Shown: positions 1-12,940 of the stretch, one piece after another | How positions within the stretch are numbered: position 1 is the stretch's first letter | Layout of the letters: each line of letters starts with the position of its first letter | Assembly: GCA_022036555.1 (NCBI GenBank) | Contig: CM039141.1 | Location: 903,773 to 967,772, forward strand | DNA from: Microstegium vimineum | Taxonomy: Eukaryota > Streptophyta > Magnoliopsida > Poales > Poaceae | DNA: 64,000 nucleotides | Direction: 5' to 3' | Program-made: the position numbers and the translations under genes | The notes under the pieces: generated by a model | What the model was told of the DNA's origin: nothing | The model's database searches: none | The model's input: only the letters and a program-made list of their open reading frames with translations

Positions 1-293
1 TTAATTTCTTTCAACAATGAGCACCATATTGATATCGCCACTAAATAGTAAAACTTTTAATACGGTGAGTTTCAGACTGACCGGGAACAGTTTTCATATA
101 GTAACCGACCTTTCCGGTCATTTTCATCCCTAGCTGAAATGATGTCCAAATATAATTTTCACTGTGGTACAATTGAGGCGTCATACAACCCCAATGACCT
201 TGGCATAGCTTAAAATTTACACATCATGAACACTGTTCTAGCATTAGCAGCAAGGGCATTTGCACTTTTTGGTCTTGTACTGCTATGACATAC

Positions 294-1408
294 CTTTGGA
301 GGTGTTCTTCTCCGGTGTTTGGTGATGAATGACTCCTGTACTGCCTTTGGAAATGTTCTTCTCTGGTGTTTGTTGATGAATGACTCCTGAACTACTTCTG
401 GGGATCTTCTTCTCCGGCGCATCCTGAGAGACAAACAACTGTCATGGACTGCAGAAGCAAACTTCAATTCAAAATTCTCAAGCAATTTTCAGTGATATAT
501 TCACTTGTACTTCATGCACGCAAAAAAAAAAAATGTGAATCAACCTTTGTAACATGAAGAAAATAATTGTCCCTACGAACCAACCACAAAGCATTGCCTC
601 TAATTGCAGAACGCGTAGGAGTTAGACAATCATGATCGGTCTTAAACAGGTGATAACTAATAGACATCATTTCGGTGGCCCCCCCCCCCCCCCCCCCCTC
701 CCCCCAAATAAAGTCCCTCCATTCAAAACAAAACTAAAAAAAAAATCACAAAGAAAACAATCGCTTTCAATCAGAGTAACAGCCAACATACAGACCTGTC
801 CCTCTCCACTGTCAGCGCCAGTAGGACGCCTCTTCTCCTCGTGATCGAACGAAGGCAGAACGACCTCCTGAATCCAACGCGGAGAAGAAAACACGGGGGT
901 AAAAAAAATAGCGTAAATCAGTGAACCGTCGTCTCCGTTCGCACATGGCGACGTCCAAATCAATCAGCATCGACAACGACTGCGGGTAAAAGAGAGGGTT
1001 GGAAACAGCGGGATACCTGTCGGCGCCGCTCCTCCGTCGTCACGTACCCTGCATCGAATACGCAGGAATCGGGAAGTAAGCCAACCGAATTCAATCCCCA
1101 GGGCGAAAAGCTAACCGGACGGCTGGACCGGTGGGGGGGAGCTGGAGCCCCAGATCCACCGGCGGAGATGCGGTGATCCGAGCGCGGCGGCCCCCGCGCT
1201 CCCAACCCAATGCGCATTGAGACTTGAGAGGAAGCGAGCGAGGAAGGGTAGGGTAGGGTAGGGTAGGTAGGGTCTACGTACCGGAGGGGGCGCGGCCGAA
1301 GAGGAAGGCCAAGGGCACGAGCAGGGAGCAGAGGACGAGCGCCAGCACCGCCACGCGCGGGCCCCTCCGCCTCTTGAGCGCCGCCGGTAGCAGCGGCTGC
1401 GCCTTCAT
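294..1408 (-). CDS. Galacturonosyltransferase (GAUT, GT8 family)-like, N-terminal exons only
   Basis: Four exons were read on the minus strand: 1282-1408, 1017-1048, 796-867 and 294-423. All have GT donors and AG acceptors and keep phase throughout; the gene then leaves the window on the left. The protein starts MKAQPLLPAALKRRRGPR and is followed at about residues 18-37 by a hydrophobic anchor (VAVLALVLCSLLVPLAFLF). This is a type II Golgi membrane topology. A hydrophilic stem follows, with a short internal repeat (GVIHQQTPEKN and GVIHHQTPEKN). The family transfers galacturonate from UDP-GalA to homogalacturonan during pectin synthesis in the Golgi. No catalytic GT8 residues are in the window, so the call rests on the anchor and stem alone. 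Another Golgi glycosyltransferase remains possible. Confidence 0.6.
679..705. repeat. Poly-C tract (20 C, T, 6 C) in GAUT-like intron 3
   Basis: A run of 20 cytosines, one T and six more cytosines lies between exons 3 and 4 of the GAUT-like gene. Length calls in such runs are unreliable. Confidence 0.9.
1243..1271. repeat. GGGTA microsatellite in GAUT-like intron 1
   Basis: About five tandem GGGTA/GGTAG units lie just inside the first intron, ten bases from the exon 1 donor. It is not the plant telomere repeat (TTTAGGG). Confidence 0.8.
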
Positions 1409-2526
1409 CGCGTCCTCCTCCTCCTGGAGTTCCCGGCGGCGGCGGCGGCGGCGGCGGCCCCTTCGCTGATCATCTCACTCAATGCGGCGGTGAGAGTACG
1501 GGAGGGAGGGCGCTTGCCGTTGCCGCGTTCGAGGCAGTTGCGGGCGGGCGGGCGGGTTGAGGGCCTGGCCTGGGGTTTGGTTTGCTTTGATCGCGGCGGC
1601 GCGCTGCGGTTGGATGCCTGCCTGCCGTGCCGATGCGGCCGCCGAGTGAAGTGAGCCAGCCAGTGCCAGTTGGTGTCTGTCTTCCAGTTTCAGGGGGAGC
1701 CTGCTGCTGGTTGGTTCATGGGCTTGGGCCGCTCAACCTCGTGCGTAAAGTGCGGTGTGTAGCACTGTGTTGTGTGTACCCATCGGGCACGTGAGGCACG
1801 AACTTTTTTGAAGACAGAAAATGGTTTTCTGTTTGCCACTTGCAAGGCATCTCGTGATTTCACTAGTCTCTTCGGAACGCTGGATAGTCATCGTAAAATA
1901 TAAGAGCAGACGAAACGTATGGCTCGAATGGTTGATGTTTGCAGCAATTTAGAATATTGAAAGTTTTTTTTTCCCATGGAGGTAATACAGGAAAACCAGA
2001 ACAACTAGAAAAGAGAAATGTATGTAGAACCAGAAGAAATTCAAAGACTGAAGTTTGCAAGAAAGAAAGCCATCATGCAAGATTTGCTCCCGAATTGTTA
2101 TGAATTATTGCCCTTTCGAAAAAAAAAATATTTTGAATTAATCTTGATACTGGTTTCAAATGGGCGCGTAGGAAAATTGCAGGAGTCAGATCCTATAAAA
2201 TTCCACCACCAATCTATCCTTTGTTCCAAAAAAAAGGAGCTGTTGAACGGGTGTACACATCAACACCCAATGAAAAGGAGCGGAGTGAATAATTAGTACA
2301 AGATACTCATACGAGATGACAGAAAGGATCCAAACTCCATACACACGTTCGTGCATCTTATAGTTCTGGCCAATCCCCAAAATGAGCACATGCACACCAC
2401 CAACAACTTTGCTACCGTAGTTCAACCACCACAATATACATATATATACACACGGATGAGGCATATCCCCTTCCCAGACTACGCCGGCAAGCTCCTAGAA
2501 ATAGGATGCAGCAACCCCACAGTTTG
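1409..2526. other. Intergenic: GAUT-like 5' flank and RecQ 3' flank
   Basis: The first ~330 bases are very GC-rich, with GGC and GGGC runs. They probably hold the GAUT-like 5' UTR and core promoter on the minus strand. From about 1800 the DNA becomes AT-rich and should contain the RecQ 3' UTR next to its stop at 2527. I see no coding sequence or clear transposon here. Confidence 0.5.
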
Positions 2527-5500
2527 TCACAGGATCATGTAGTTCCCATTCTTCTTGTAAATTGTGAATTCTGATTCGAGGCCGTCCAATATCTCCTCAA
2601 CTGATTCTCTCTTGGATCCCTTGAAATGATTGGCAACATCCTCCAGTGATACCTGAAAAAATGCCATTCGTCAGCACAGGAATGACAAGGATTTAAGAAG
2701 CAGATCCTGACGTTTAAGTCAGTCACTGAAATGTTGGCTCCCACGTTGATGGGCCCACATTCTGTGACCAAGTGACTCAACATCAGAGGATCCCCGTATA
2801 TGGATTTCCAATCAAGCTTGATTTTACATACCCCATTGCAGCTCCCAACCACAGCTAGCACAGATTCTTCAGTGGCAGTTGCCGTGCCAATTGACTCTGG
2901 CCCATGCTCGTCTATCCTTTGCAGTTTTGTTGCTGGCTCCTCAGCCGAAACAGTTTGGCCTCTCTTTGCTGAAGGGTTTGCATCACTGGTCTCTGCCACT
3001 GGGACACCATCTCCCATATCATTTCTGCCAGCTTCACTTGCATGGGAGGAAGATATTGGGGACTCTGCTCTTCTACTAGGAAAACCATCAGCAGTACCGT
3101 TACCAAAGACTTGCTCTGACAATCCACGTCCCTCAATAGTCAGGAATGTCTTGATCATGTCATAAGTTACCTGCGATTGTCATATTAGCATTTTTTTCCC
3201 AAGTAAACTAGATGTTCATGCTGCTTTGGATGAACATACAACAAAATGTGTGCCGATGCCTGATGAGAGCGGCTATTATTTTTTCCAGAAGCATACTATG
3301 TTTTCTTTTTTCGGTGAAAAGCAATAATAATATACTATGTTTAATCACAAATAGAAATGGAGTGACTATGCACTGAGGGAGAATTACATTCTCTGGGAGC
3401 TCCTCTTTGATTGGCTTCAGCTTGTCACGTGATCCAACCTTTGAGATTGCAAGACGGATCGCAGTGGCTATATCAGGTGTCACCCCTACCTCCCTGCAAA
3501 ACCTACTCCAGTCCATTTCACATCCTTCTCGAGCAGCATCAAGTATGTACGCAATAACCGTTTGCTCTTTAATTGGCACTGCTCTGCGGAAATACTTGAA
3601 TACACAAACATATCAAGCTATGAACTTGAGTATCAATTTTCAGGAAAACAAAAACTGTGGTAACTCACAGCAATTTTCAGGAATGAGTACTCCTGCTTCT
3701 GCCACAATTCCCATGCAGTCTGCTTTGCATCACCCAAGATCCCAGGAAGATTGTTTTGTGCAGGCTTTGGTATACCAGTAATATTTTCTACAGCTGGATT
3801 TGTTATTGGTGGTGGTAATGGTGAATTATCCAACGGGAGGCTCAGCTCCTTCGACAATTGCGCGATATTTTGGATGAAAATGTTACTGAAACGTGAGATA
3901 AAATGCTGCAAACAAAAGGTCAGAAGTATCAATAAGTTAAAATACAGAAACAAATGGTCAAAGTATTGTGTTTTTTACAATTGGATAAACTGCAGAGATG
4001 CATACTACTCGGATTAACAGAAGATAGTTTGATAAGTAACCTTTTCAAAGTAATACCTGGTTGACACCATCGATATTAGCAAGTCTAGCTCCAGTAGAAG
4101 GTCTCATCTTTGCAAAGTTTCTTATTGTCTGATCACCACATATAGCATAGCTGTAACAAGCGGGATTAAAGAAATTCAGTTTGCTAACTTTTCCAAATTA
4201 TAGCACAAATTAGCTGAAGAACATATATCCATAAATTTGTTACAGTAGTATAAATTTTTCTTTACTCACGGAGCAGTGCCAATATCTTGAGCAAGCTTCA
4301 TCCTAACATTCAGGAGCATTTGATAGAGTCTTGATTCATCCTGCAAGAAATTTAAATCAGGCACAAAAGAACAAAAAACTGAAATCCCCAGGTGGGTGAC
4401 TGCGTGGGGATCAATAAATAGCATTTTGATGAACCTACCTCAGAAAATTTTTCAGATTCTAATGTTGGCACAGGATTTAAACCACCACCTTCTTTATGAT
4501 GTGAACTACCATGCTCTAGTTCAATCATCTCTGCAGTCAGCTGAAATACCAGTGGTGCTCCATCCATTTTATCAGCAGTAGAGAGAAACTTGACCCCTTT
4601 TGGACTGACACTGAATATATAGACACAGAGTTAGGGATGGTTTGTCCTTGAGCATTTCTGGAAAGTTTACTTCAAGACTAAGCTTAGCAAAGAAAGGGAA
4701 TAGATACAATGACTACAAAATCCATTAGGAAACCCGCAACACAGCACCTGATAAATCTAAATGTATCACGAACAGTCTCCTTCAAATAATCTGCGCATAC
4801 ATAAAAGAAGAAAATAATAAATTATAGCACAATTTAAGGATGGCAAAAGCATTTCATTGTCCTATATAAAACCTAATGCAGATAGCTTGGCGTAGCCACA
4901 TATCTAGTAAAAAATAAATAAAAACACTTGACAAGGAGGAGAGATGCTTGATTTTGTTCTTAGGAAAGTTTGTACCCCCTTCGAGCCTGGACTAGTGACA
5001 AGGGTTTCATGAAAGCCCTGGACTTCAAAGGTCTAACCAGTGTAACTAGGGAGAAGTTGGCATATCTCAAGTAACAGTATTTCATTTTGAAGAATAAACC
5101 AGGTTTACATTCCAACAAAATTTTAAGGAAGGTGTGAAGTCAATATCTGAGATGTTCGTGAATGTGCTTACTGTTTAGGTTCGTAGAAAAATGTTAGCCT
5201 TGAAAAGAGTGTACTTTCTAAGCTTTACAGGTTTCAAGACCTGAAAACGATAATCGATGTGGAATTTGCGCTCAACGGGTGAAGATGTACATGAGGACGC
5301 ATTGCATTAAGAGTATAATTCAGTGTACTTATTATGGCCATATGACCATATCTGTGAATATCTTCTATGGCAAAATAAAATAAAATAAAATATATTGAAG
5401 TGCACACATAATATGCCATTTGCTTGCATACAAAATCAAATCTTTTGTAATACTTTCTTCTTTTGTAAGAGAAAAGACAGCAACAGAATTGGCTGTGCAC

Positions 5501-8500
5501 AAGCAGAATCAACAACTTTAGAAAGGTGTTGCTTCACACAACCTACAAGAATAACAGAATGAACAGAGAGGTCAACATTAGTACCGTGTGCTATAAGGAG
5601 ACCACCCAGTGCTTTCCACCAGTTTGACGAAGAATCTTTACCGCGCCCATGCATTTGCAGTTTATCATAATTGTTGTCAACAATCTTCTTGGCCTACAAA
5701 ATGAGAAAATATTTGCTATTTGCCATCTACCCAGAAAAGGCATTCTAGTAACCAAGACTAATTCTAAGAAAAAATTTATGTTCAATCCATAGTCACATAA
5801 AACGAGGTCAACGGCATCAACCCTCACCCCAGAAACATCCACACCGAACCGGGTATGCAGGGTCATTTTCGACCCCAGTGTTAAAACCTCTTGCAAGTAG
5901 CATACCCCGTTCCTCGACCCCGTCAACCCAGGACCTTTGTGAGTTGTCACTGTGGTTCAATTATTTTTTATCTTCTAAAGTTAAAATATTGTGGAGACTT
6001 CAAAAGCTTACAGTATGTCATGACTCCTGTAAACGTAACAGTGCATTCCATCACATATGGCCATTCCCAGTGATAAAATTATCAACACATACATGATATC
6101 AAATGAACTACGGGAAGCTAATGTATGTCACCATTGCAGAAAACTGAAACAAAAAGGACAAAGACTTACTCGTGATCCACGGAGAACATCAATAGGTAAA
6201 TTGAGGCCCCAGCGTCCTCCGCAAGATTTGATGCAGGACAGCAACAAAAAGGTTTCTTTTGACAAATCCCTCTCGTTTTTCACTGCTGTGCAATTGTCAC
6301 AATTACCTGCAGACAAGATATTTGCTATTAATCATTGATTCAATGTCACAAGACAACCTCATAACCTAGTAAATTAAGCTACAGGATACAAATAGACAAT
6401 AGACAAAAAAAAAAAATGTTATAAAATAAAAAAAACGTACCACAGTCAGTGTTGCATTCTTCACCAAAATACTGCAATAAGAACCTTCTACGGCATGTAG
6501 CAAGAAGGCAATATTTTTGTCCTGCCATGAACGAATCCATGATTGCTTTTCTCTGGGTTCCCTGTTTGATGAATTAAATCATTAAGAAAACAAGTAGGCA
6601 CACAGTAGAAGCACTAGGCTGCATGGATGGAGTGAGAAAACATCCAGCATGCAAAAAAAAAATGACCTACATTTTTCGCCTCGGAACAATAGAAATCAGC
6701 TTTTGTGAAATCACTTCTTTGGTAATATAGCCAGCAGATTGAAGGCAGTCCATCCCTTCCACAACGCCCACTTTCCTGGTAGTAAGACTCTAGGCTCTTT
6801 GGACATCCATAGTGTATTACGCATCTAACATCAGGCTTATCAATACCCATTCCAAAAGCTATAGTTGCCACCATCACAAGAACTTCATCCCTAATGAAGG
6901 ATCTGCAGAAGCAACAAACCAATGATCAATCATAAAGCTGCCACCATAATTTGTAAAAAACTGTATGCATAAATCAAACAACTGACCATTCTTACCCCCC
7001 TTGACCTATGTATTTGTCTAAAGGTTTTACTTTTCTAATTAACTGATTGCATGATCAATGTGAATCTAACAAAACAAAGACAATCTAGTAAATATTTTAT
7101 ACAGAATGATGAGACTACACAAGACACAGGGCATTTTCCTCTGCAGGGTAATCCCACATTGGTGGGAAGGGGATGGTTTTTGGTGGGTCTTAGGACCGGT
7201 GTGTTTGGCACCTTTGTAGCCATGTGTACATAAAAACTTTCTTTTCCTTAATTGAGCGGCAGAGCTCCTGCCTTTTCTTTTGAAAAAAAAAGAATGTTGA
7301 GACTAAACCAAATCATGGTACTTATAAACCACATGGTATTCGATTTCTCATCATGACATGGTCAAGCATATTGAACAGTAACAGGTCAATAAATAGTTTA
7401 ACAAAACCCATTTTTCAGATAGGATACTGACAAATGGTTCAAAATCTTGTTTGAGCATTGGTCAAAACTCAAAACAATATAGTCAAGGATTTACATTGCT
7501 CAAGAAAAATGGATGTAAAAAAAAACATAACGAACAGACACCCAAAATAGAGCAGACAGCGAATAGATGAAAAACCTATGGGATTCCTCTCTAGCACTGC
7601 TGCCCATTTGACCGTGATACTTTCCAGTCTTGATTCCAGAAGTAACTAAAGCCTCATGAACCTGGGGAAAAGATTTTTTTATCTACACAAGTTGAGACAG
7701 TGGAAATCTAGTATGTATTAAAAGCAGGTTACACGAAGTCAATAAGGAAGCCCAAATTCATCCGATTATTACAGAAACTTACAGATAAAACTTCTAAAAT
7801 CCCACTTCCAAATTTTATAGACAGTGAACATACCCAAATGGAATCTAAAAGTGTCCCATTGACCAGAAAAACAAAGGAAGAGCTTGTTACTCAAACAATC
7901 AAAAGCATGTATTGACAAATTCACATTGCACGAATTTGACGTGCATCTATATAATCTGAAAATGCACAGGTACTTTTAAGGAGCACAGAAAAAACAACCG
8001 TTGTTTGCATTCTCAAGCATTAGCAATTGCAAGTCTGAAATTATATAGCTGAGTTGTTTGCATTCTCAAGCATTAGCAATTGCAAGTCTGAAATTATATA
8101 GCTGTGGTTCACAAACCTGTTCTGTGTCCCGGATGGTCGTACAATATATTATTGTTGACTCGCCCACAGCACTCCTCTTTGAAACATCTTTCACAAGTTC
8201 ACTTATAAAGGACATAGATCGGTTGCATGTTTTCACACCATAGAAAAGGTTATGACGATCAAATGAGCCAACCACAACATGAGGACTGCGTAGAACCAAG
8301 GAAGTAGAAATATCTTGGCGTACCCTGCAAAATTATTATGAAAGAAGAGGATGAGCGTGTAACATTGAACCAGTTTTGAAAACCAGTTCCCCACCCACCA
8401 CAACCAAAGAAAAGAGAGCCCACTCACGCTGACTATTTACACACGACATACAGTTGCGATATTTGTAAGTTTGTCTGGCTGGTTCAGCTGCTTTTAGAGA

Positions 8501-11500
8501 CTATAAATGTGCTACTATGACACTAGGATACAACAGCATGATTTTGTCATCTCTTTGATGATATCTGGATGTAATCAAACACCTAATAACCACTGTGGGC
8601 ATAATCTAATGCTCATTGTCATTATCTTTAGGGATTATGATGTTCTAAAAGCTAATTATCTCACCCTGTCCCTTTAAGCAAAGGAAAAAAAATAGTAGCA
8701 TTAGATATCATCAAAAGGAAGGTAAAGAAGCAACAAGGAAGAAAACAAAGTGATAGTGTAAAATTCATACCTTTCTGTGGCTGTGGCAGTTAAAGCAACA
8801 AAGGGAACACCCACAAGAAGGTCGCGCAATGAATGCAGCTGCTTGTACTCCATTCTGAAAGAGAGTTTGAATTATGGAAATCGAGTTAAAAGAGGGAGAA
8901 ATGCTGATTTTCTCAGCTTCCAATAAACTCAATATCAAAGGATGGGGGATAAAGAATATAGAAAAAAAGCATGCACATAAAGGTGCAATAGCATCAGCCC
9001 ACAATATGGATAAATAAGCACACAATCCATCTCACTGTTACATATAACTACCACAAATACCTGTTCCACAAGTGAATACAAGATTTTCCAAATTGCATAA
9101 ACATATTGTTTATGAAACTCAAATGACTAAGTACCCTGCATGAAATGAGTTCAGTGTTCCGTTTATCAAATCAAAAGAATTAAAAAAACAACCTGAAATC
9201 ATGGCCCCATTCTGATATGCAATGAGCTTCGTCAACAGCTAACAAGCAGATTCCAGCAGCCTGCAAGTTACTCCAAAACCTGGACAAAAATGAAAAAGAA
9301 AAGTCAACCTGATAAAAACTGCATGTATTATTTGTTTTGTTTCTTTCAGAAGAACAGGAGGCGAGGGCCCTACTAAATATGTCCATATTGCCAAGATCTA
9401 CATGACGAACAGATAAGATTTGATAAGGCCATAGCAGTATTGTATAAATATTGATCTACCCAGGACAGAACTCTCAGGTTTTATTGCAGCCAAGTGTGAT
9501 GGATTGCAACTCATATCAAAGGATTGAAGGTTGCAGGGTACTAGGGTGATAGCAGTGGAAGATGAATGGACGCAGACACAAGACCATATGCTTATACAAA
9601 GTGGAACCATGGCAGCAACATCGCCCAAAGACAATGCACAGGATGGACGGGTTTTCGGGAGTTTAATCATGCTTCCTTTACTTAATTATTAGTTGCATGG
9701 CATTATACAGCCATCTCCTAGAATCCTAGACCAACAAAACATACTAACAGACTTCAATCAACATGCAAGCCAGCTCAATCTCTAAACCAAATATTAAGGT
9801 AACGTGATGAAGAAGTAGGAGAGGATACTGGAGCCAATTCAAGCATGCTGCACTGCATCACAGTACAACTCCCACATAACACCAAACCAGAAGGCGAGCC
9901 AAGAATCCTTTCCTTGAGCAAACACATATCTGCTGCTAGCATTACATATAATCAATTTCATTGGAGGCATTTTATCAAGGATACACACATTCCTTATGGA
10001 GACAGATATTTCAACAGCCCAAGATTGCAAGCTCCCTAGAAATAAATCCTGTTGGGTCCTCGTTGCAACTCTATTTATAGTTACATCTCAGTTACCAAAG
10101 TAAAATAAGGTTGAAACGTGCAAGACGCAATAATTTGAAGCAATATGCACATGCATTCATTATTAACCAAAGTATCCACAACTTCTTCCACTAGTCCTGC
10201 ATACTCAGAAGGAAAGCTACTCAAGTTTGCAACAGCCTACTATGGTGTCACAGGAACATGTCCAGCACATCATGTGCTTTTATAACATCTAAAGCATATA
10301 TAGAATATCATAGGGTTTCACCTTGAAGGAAGTGAAATGGCTTTCTCTGGTGTCATGTACAGCACATCAAACGTGCCTTTTTCAGCCTCAATGCTGACAG
10401 AGCTATTCATTTGGGTGCTGCCCAGGTACTCAGATTTCACACCTTTTTGTTGTAAACTCATAACCTGTTTTAAGAAAATGAAATCCTCACCAAGTATTTT
10501 GGCAAAAGAAATTTAAAATCGAGAGTAAAGCATTAAGGTTATTATATCCAACATTTCAAACCTACCTGGTCTTGCATCAGGGACAGAAGAGGGCTTACAA
10601 CAACAGCTGTCTTCTTCGTAACCAGTGGGGAATTTGATAGCTGGCAGAAAAGGAATTGCCATAATCAAACAGTAACTTTTGTATGTAAAAAGAAATAATT
10701 GAATCTTAATCGATAGCTCCAGAATGTTTCAGATTACGTTCCTACCCTATTGTCTAGATATACCAAGAGAGAACTACAGTCTATTGAGGCTACTATGAAG
10801 TATTTACTTAATAAATAAATGGGTTGGACAAAACATGTTTCTTTTTCTCTGAAGAAATGCAAGATATCATCAAAAAGTTTACGAAAAAAAAATCTATATC
10901 TATACTTACAAAAAAAACAAATTAGTGAATAGGAAGTGTTTTGTTTGAAATTCTGCTGCAAACCCACAGCTCTAGTGTCAACAGCCTACTACAGCTTTTT
11001 TGTAGAAAGTGATAAACAGCATAGTTCTAAAATGTATTGCGGATGCCACCAATTATGAAACGGAAAATTGTGGTCAGGTCCTTTTGAGAAGATAATTTGG
11101 GCAGTTTCTGCACAATCCTCTTTAATCATGATTTCCTAGGTGCAGTTAAAGTCCAGCTGACCTGACTAACCATTTCCTGGCAGAAAATGTTATGATATGC
11201 ACACTACAACAAAAACGACCTGGCCATTATAGCTTAAAGGCGACATTTCTACCAACAAGATGTATTATGAAACCATTGCAACCCATCAATCATCCAATGT
11301 CAAGCAATAACTCAACGATTCACAGAAAATAGATCCAGAAAGCGCCCAGAGGTACAACTCATCATCCAATAAATGCAGCATTGCACAGCCATTTCGTCAT
11401 AATAACATACAAAAAAAAACAAGCGAGGGAGACCGACTCTACCAGATGGACTTGCCGCTGCCGGTGGCCATGACGACGAGGCAATCCCGCCCATCCAGAA

Positions 11501-11716
11501 CCTTCTGTATGATCTCCCTCTGGTACGGCCGGAACGTTGAGTACCCGAAATAGCCCTGCACATACAGAAACGCGCGGGATTAGACCGCCGCCGCCGCCGC
11601 CGCCGGGATAGGATTCTAGCGCCGCGCGGCGGAGGGGGCACACGGCCCACGGCGCTTAGGGTTTTGGGGGCGGGGAGTTGGGGCAATGCGATGCTTGCCT
11701 TCAGCGCTGCCTCCAT
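2527..11716 (-). CDS. RecQ-type ATP-dependent DNA helicase, WRN-like (one frame break in exon 3)
   Basis: Twenty exons: 11699-11716, 11443-11555, 10566-10640, 10322-10464, 9193-9279, 8771-8854, 8117-8324, 7576-7661, 6671-6902, 6441-6561, 6170-6306, 5585-5693, 4748-4790, 4439-4610, 4270-4340, 4057-4150, 3669-3905, 3388-3594, 2832-3170, 2527-2652. Visible motifs are Walker A ATGSGKS (residues ~36-42), the DEAH box in VDEAHCISEWGHDFR, motif III TATAT, AFGMGIDKPDVR, motif VI QESGRCGRDG, and a cysteine-rich zinc segment ending CGNCDNC. An HRDC domain lies at ~543-605, then a helix-turn-helix region starting near VPIKEQTVIAYIL, and a low-complexity linker before the C-terminus. The family unwinds recombination and replication intermediates in the nucleus. 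All phases agree except one base missing in exon 3; otherwise the product would be about 900 residues. Confidence 0.88.
7120..7291 (+). mobile_element. Probable LINE/SINE 3'-tail fragment in a RecQ intron
   Basis: The segment ends with a GCGGCAGAGCTCCTGCC hairpin-like motif, then TTTTCTTTTG and an A-run at 7283-7291. This resembles the 3' tail of grass non-LTR retroelements. The 5' boundary is not defined and no target duplication was found. Confidence 0.35.
8001..8105. repeat. 53-bp tandem duplication in a RecQ intron
   Basis: Copies at 8001-8053 and 8054-8105 are almost identical (TTGTTTGCATTCTCAAGC start, ATATAGCTG end). The second copy stops about 11 bases from the donor of the exon at 8117-8324. 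Confidence 0.9.
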
Positions 11717-12028
11717 TCTGGCAGCGGCCAAGGGGGCTCCGCCGGAATGGGTAGAAAGTAGCGGAGTGGTTTTGCTCGCGTCGAGAGGAGGGGGCGAGCG
11801 GAGACGGAGTCGGGATGGAAGTGGAGGATCGAATGGGTGGCGGTCGTGGCGGACGGGCCGGCGAAAGTCCGGTTTGGGAGAAGAAATGGGGAGGGGAAAC
11901 GGCGGAGTTTTGTCGATGTTCCCGCCAAATCATTCCTCCAGTAGTCCCCGCTACCGCTAGTGGCGCCTAGTGGGTTGTATGGGCCCTCACAGTAGGGTTT
12001 GTTCTGACCTACACAACCGGGCCGTTAG

Positions 12029-12187
12029 TATTGGGCCTTTGTTACTGCCCAGCTCTGTTTGTCTCCTTTTTTTTTTTCTAATACGGCTCCACCAATTCCA
12101 GAGGGGCCGAGTATTGGGCCTTTGTTACTGCCCAGCTCTGTTTTTCTCCTTTTTTTTTTCTAATACGGCTCCACCAATGTCCAATTC
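12029..12187. repeat. 83-bp tandem duplication upstream of RecQ
   Basis: The sequence beginning TATTGGGCCTTTGTTACTGC at 12029 recurs at 12112. Both copies include a T-run and TAATACGGCTCCACCAAT. The copies differ at a few bases only, so the duplication is recent. Confidence 0.9.
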
Positions 12188-12841
12188 CAGAGAAGTTGTA
12201 CGAGTCGTTTAACTTATTTGAGCATCTTAACGACATCAAATGAAAAAATACAAAACAATAAAGTTGTAGATCTCAACGAGAGCTACAGTTTTCATATGAA
12301 AATAATCTTCATTTAATAATATACGAAAAAGACATGATATTTTCCTAATTTTCACATCATTTGCATGGAGGAGCAAAATGATCATTTCCAGATCAACTTA
12401 ACAGCAACATTAACAGATTTTGACAGAAATGACGATGAGGAAAATATAAATTAATTATTCCAATGGAATTGAGGGAAGTTCGAGAAATTCAATGGTAGTG
12501 AGAAAAGAGGTAAAAATTTTAATGGCACCGAGGGAATTCACTCAAACAAATTACGTGCCATGCTAGCAAGTCCAGAAATGGACATGTGATGTACCAGTTA
12601 AAAAGTTCAGGAATCCAAAAATATATTTTTTTAAAGTTCACATTAAGTTTGAGGCTCACAAATGCATTTAACCCTGTTATTAAATGTACAGTTTGCGCAG
12701 CCGTTTAAAAAATTTATGCAACCATCGCAAATATATCTTTGAATCGCTAGACAGACATTGTTCAAAACTTGGTCTCATGTTTAATTAAAAATGTGGTGGC
12801 TATGCATTGAAAACATTGTCTCACACTAGAGATTTGTGCTC

Positions 12842-12940
12842 TGTTCACTTGGTCGTTTTGGTGGCTAATAAGCCGCCTGTGGCTGTTTTTTGTTGTTTTT
12901 TTAGAGAAAAACACTCTTTCAGTGATAAGCCAAACGAACA
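12842..12940. mobile_element. Short hAT-type MITE remnant
   Basis: It starts TGTTCACTTGGTCGTTTTGG and ends GTGATAAGCCAAACGAACA. The ends are imperfect inverted repeats of the TGTTCG(T/C)TTGGCTTATCA kind common in grass MITEs. A target duplication was not seen. Confidence 0.45.

Noticed and set aside
1243..1271. Telomere-like GGGTA repeat
   Set aside because: The unit is not TTTAGGG and is short; it is an intronic microsatellite.
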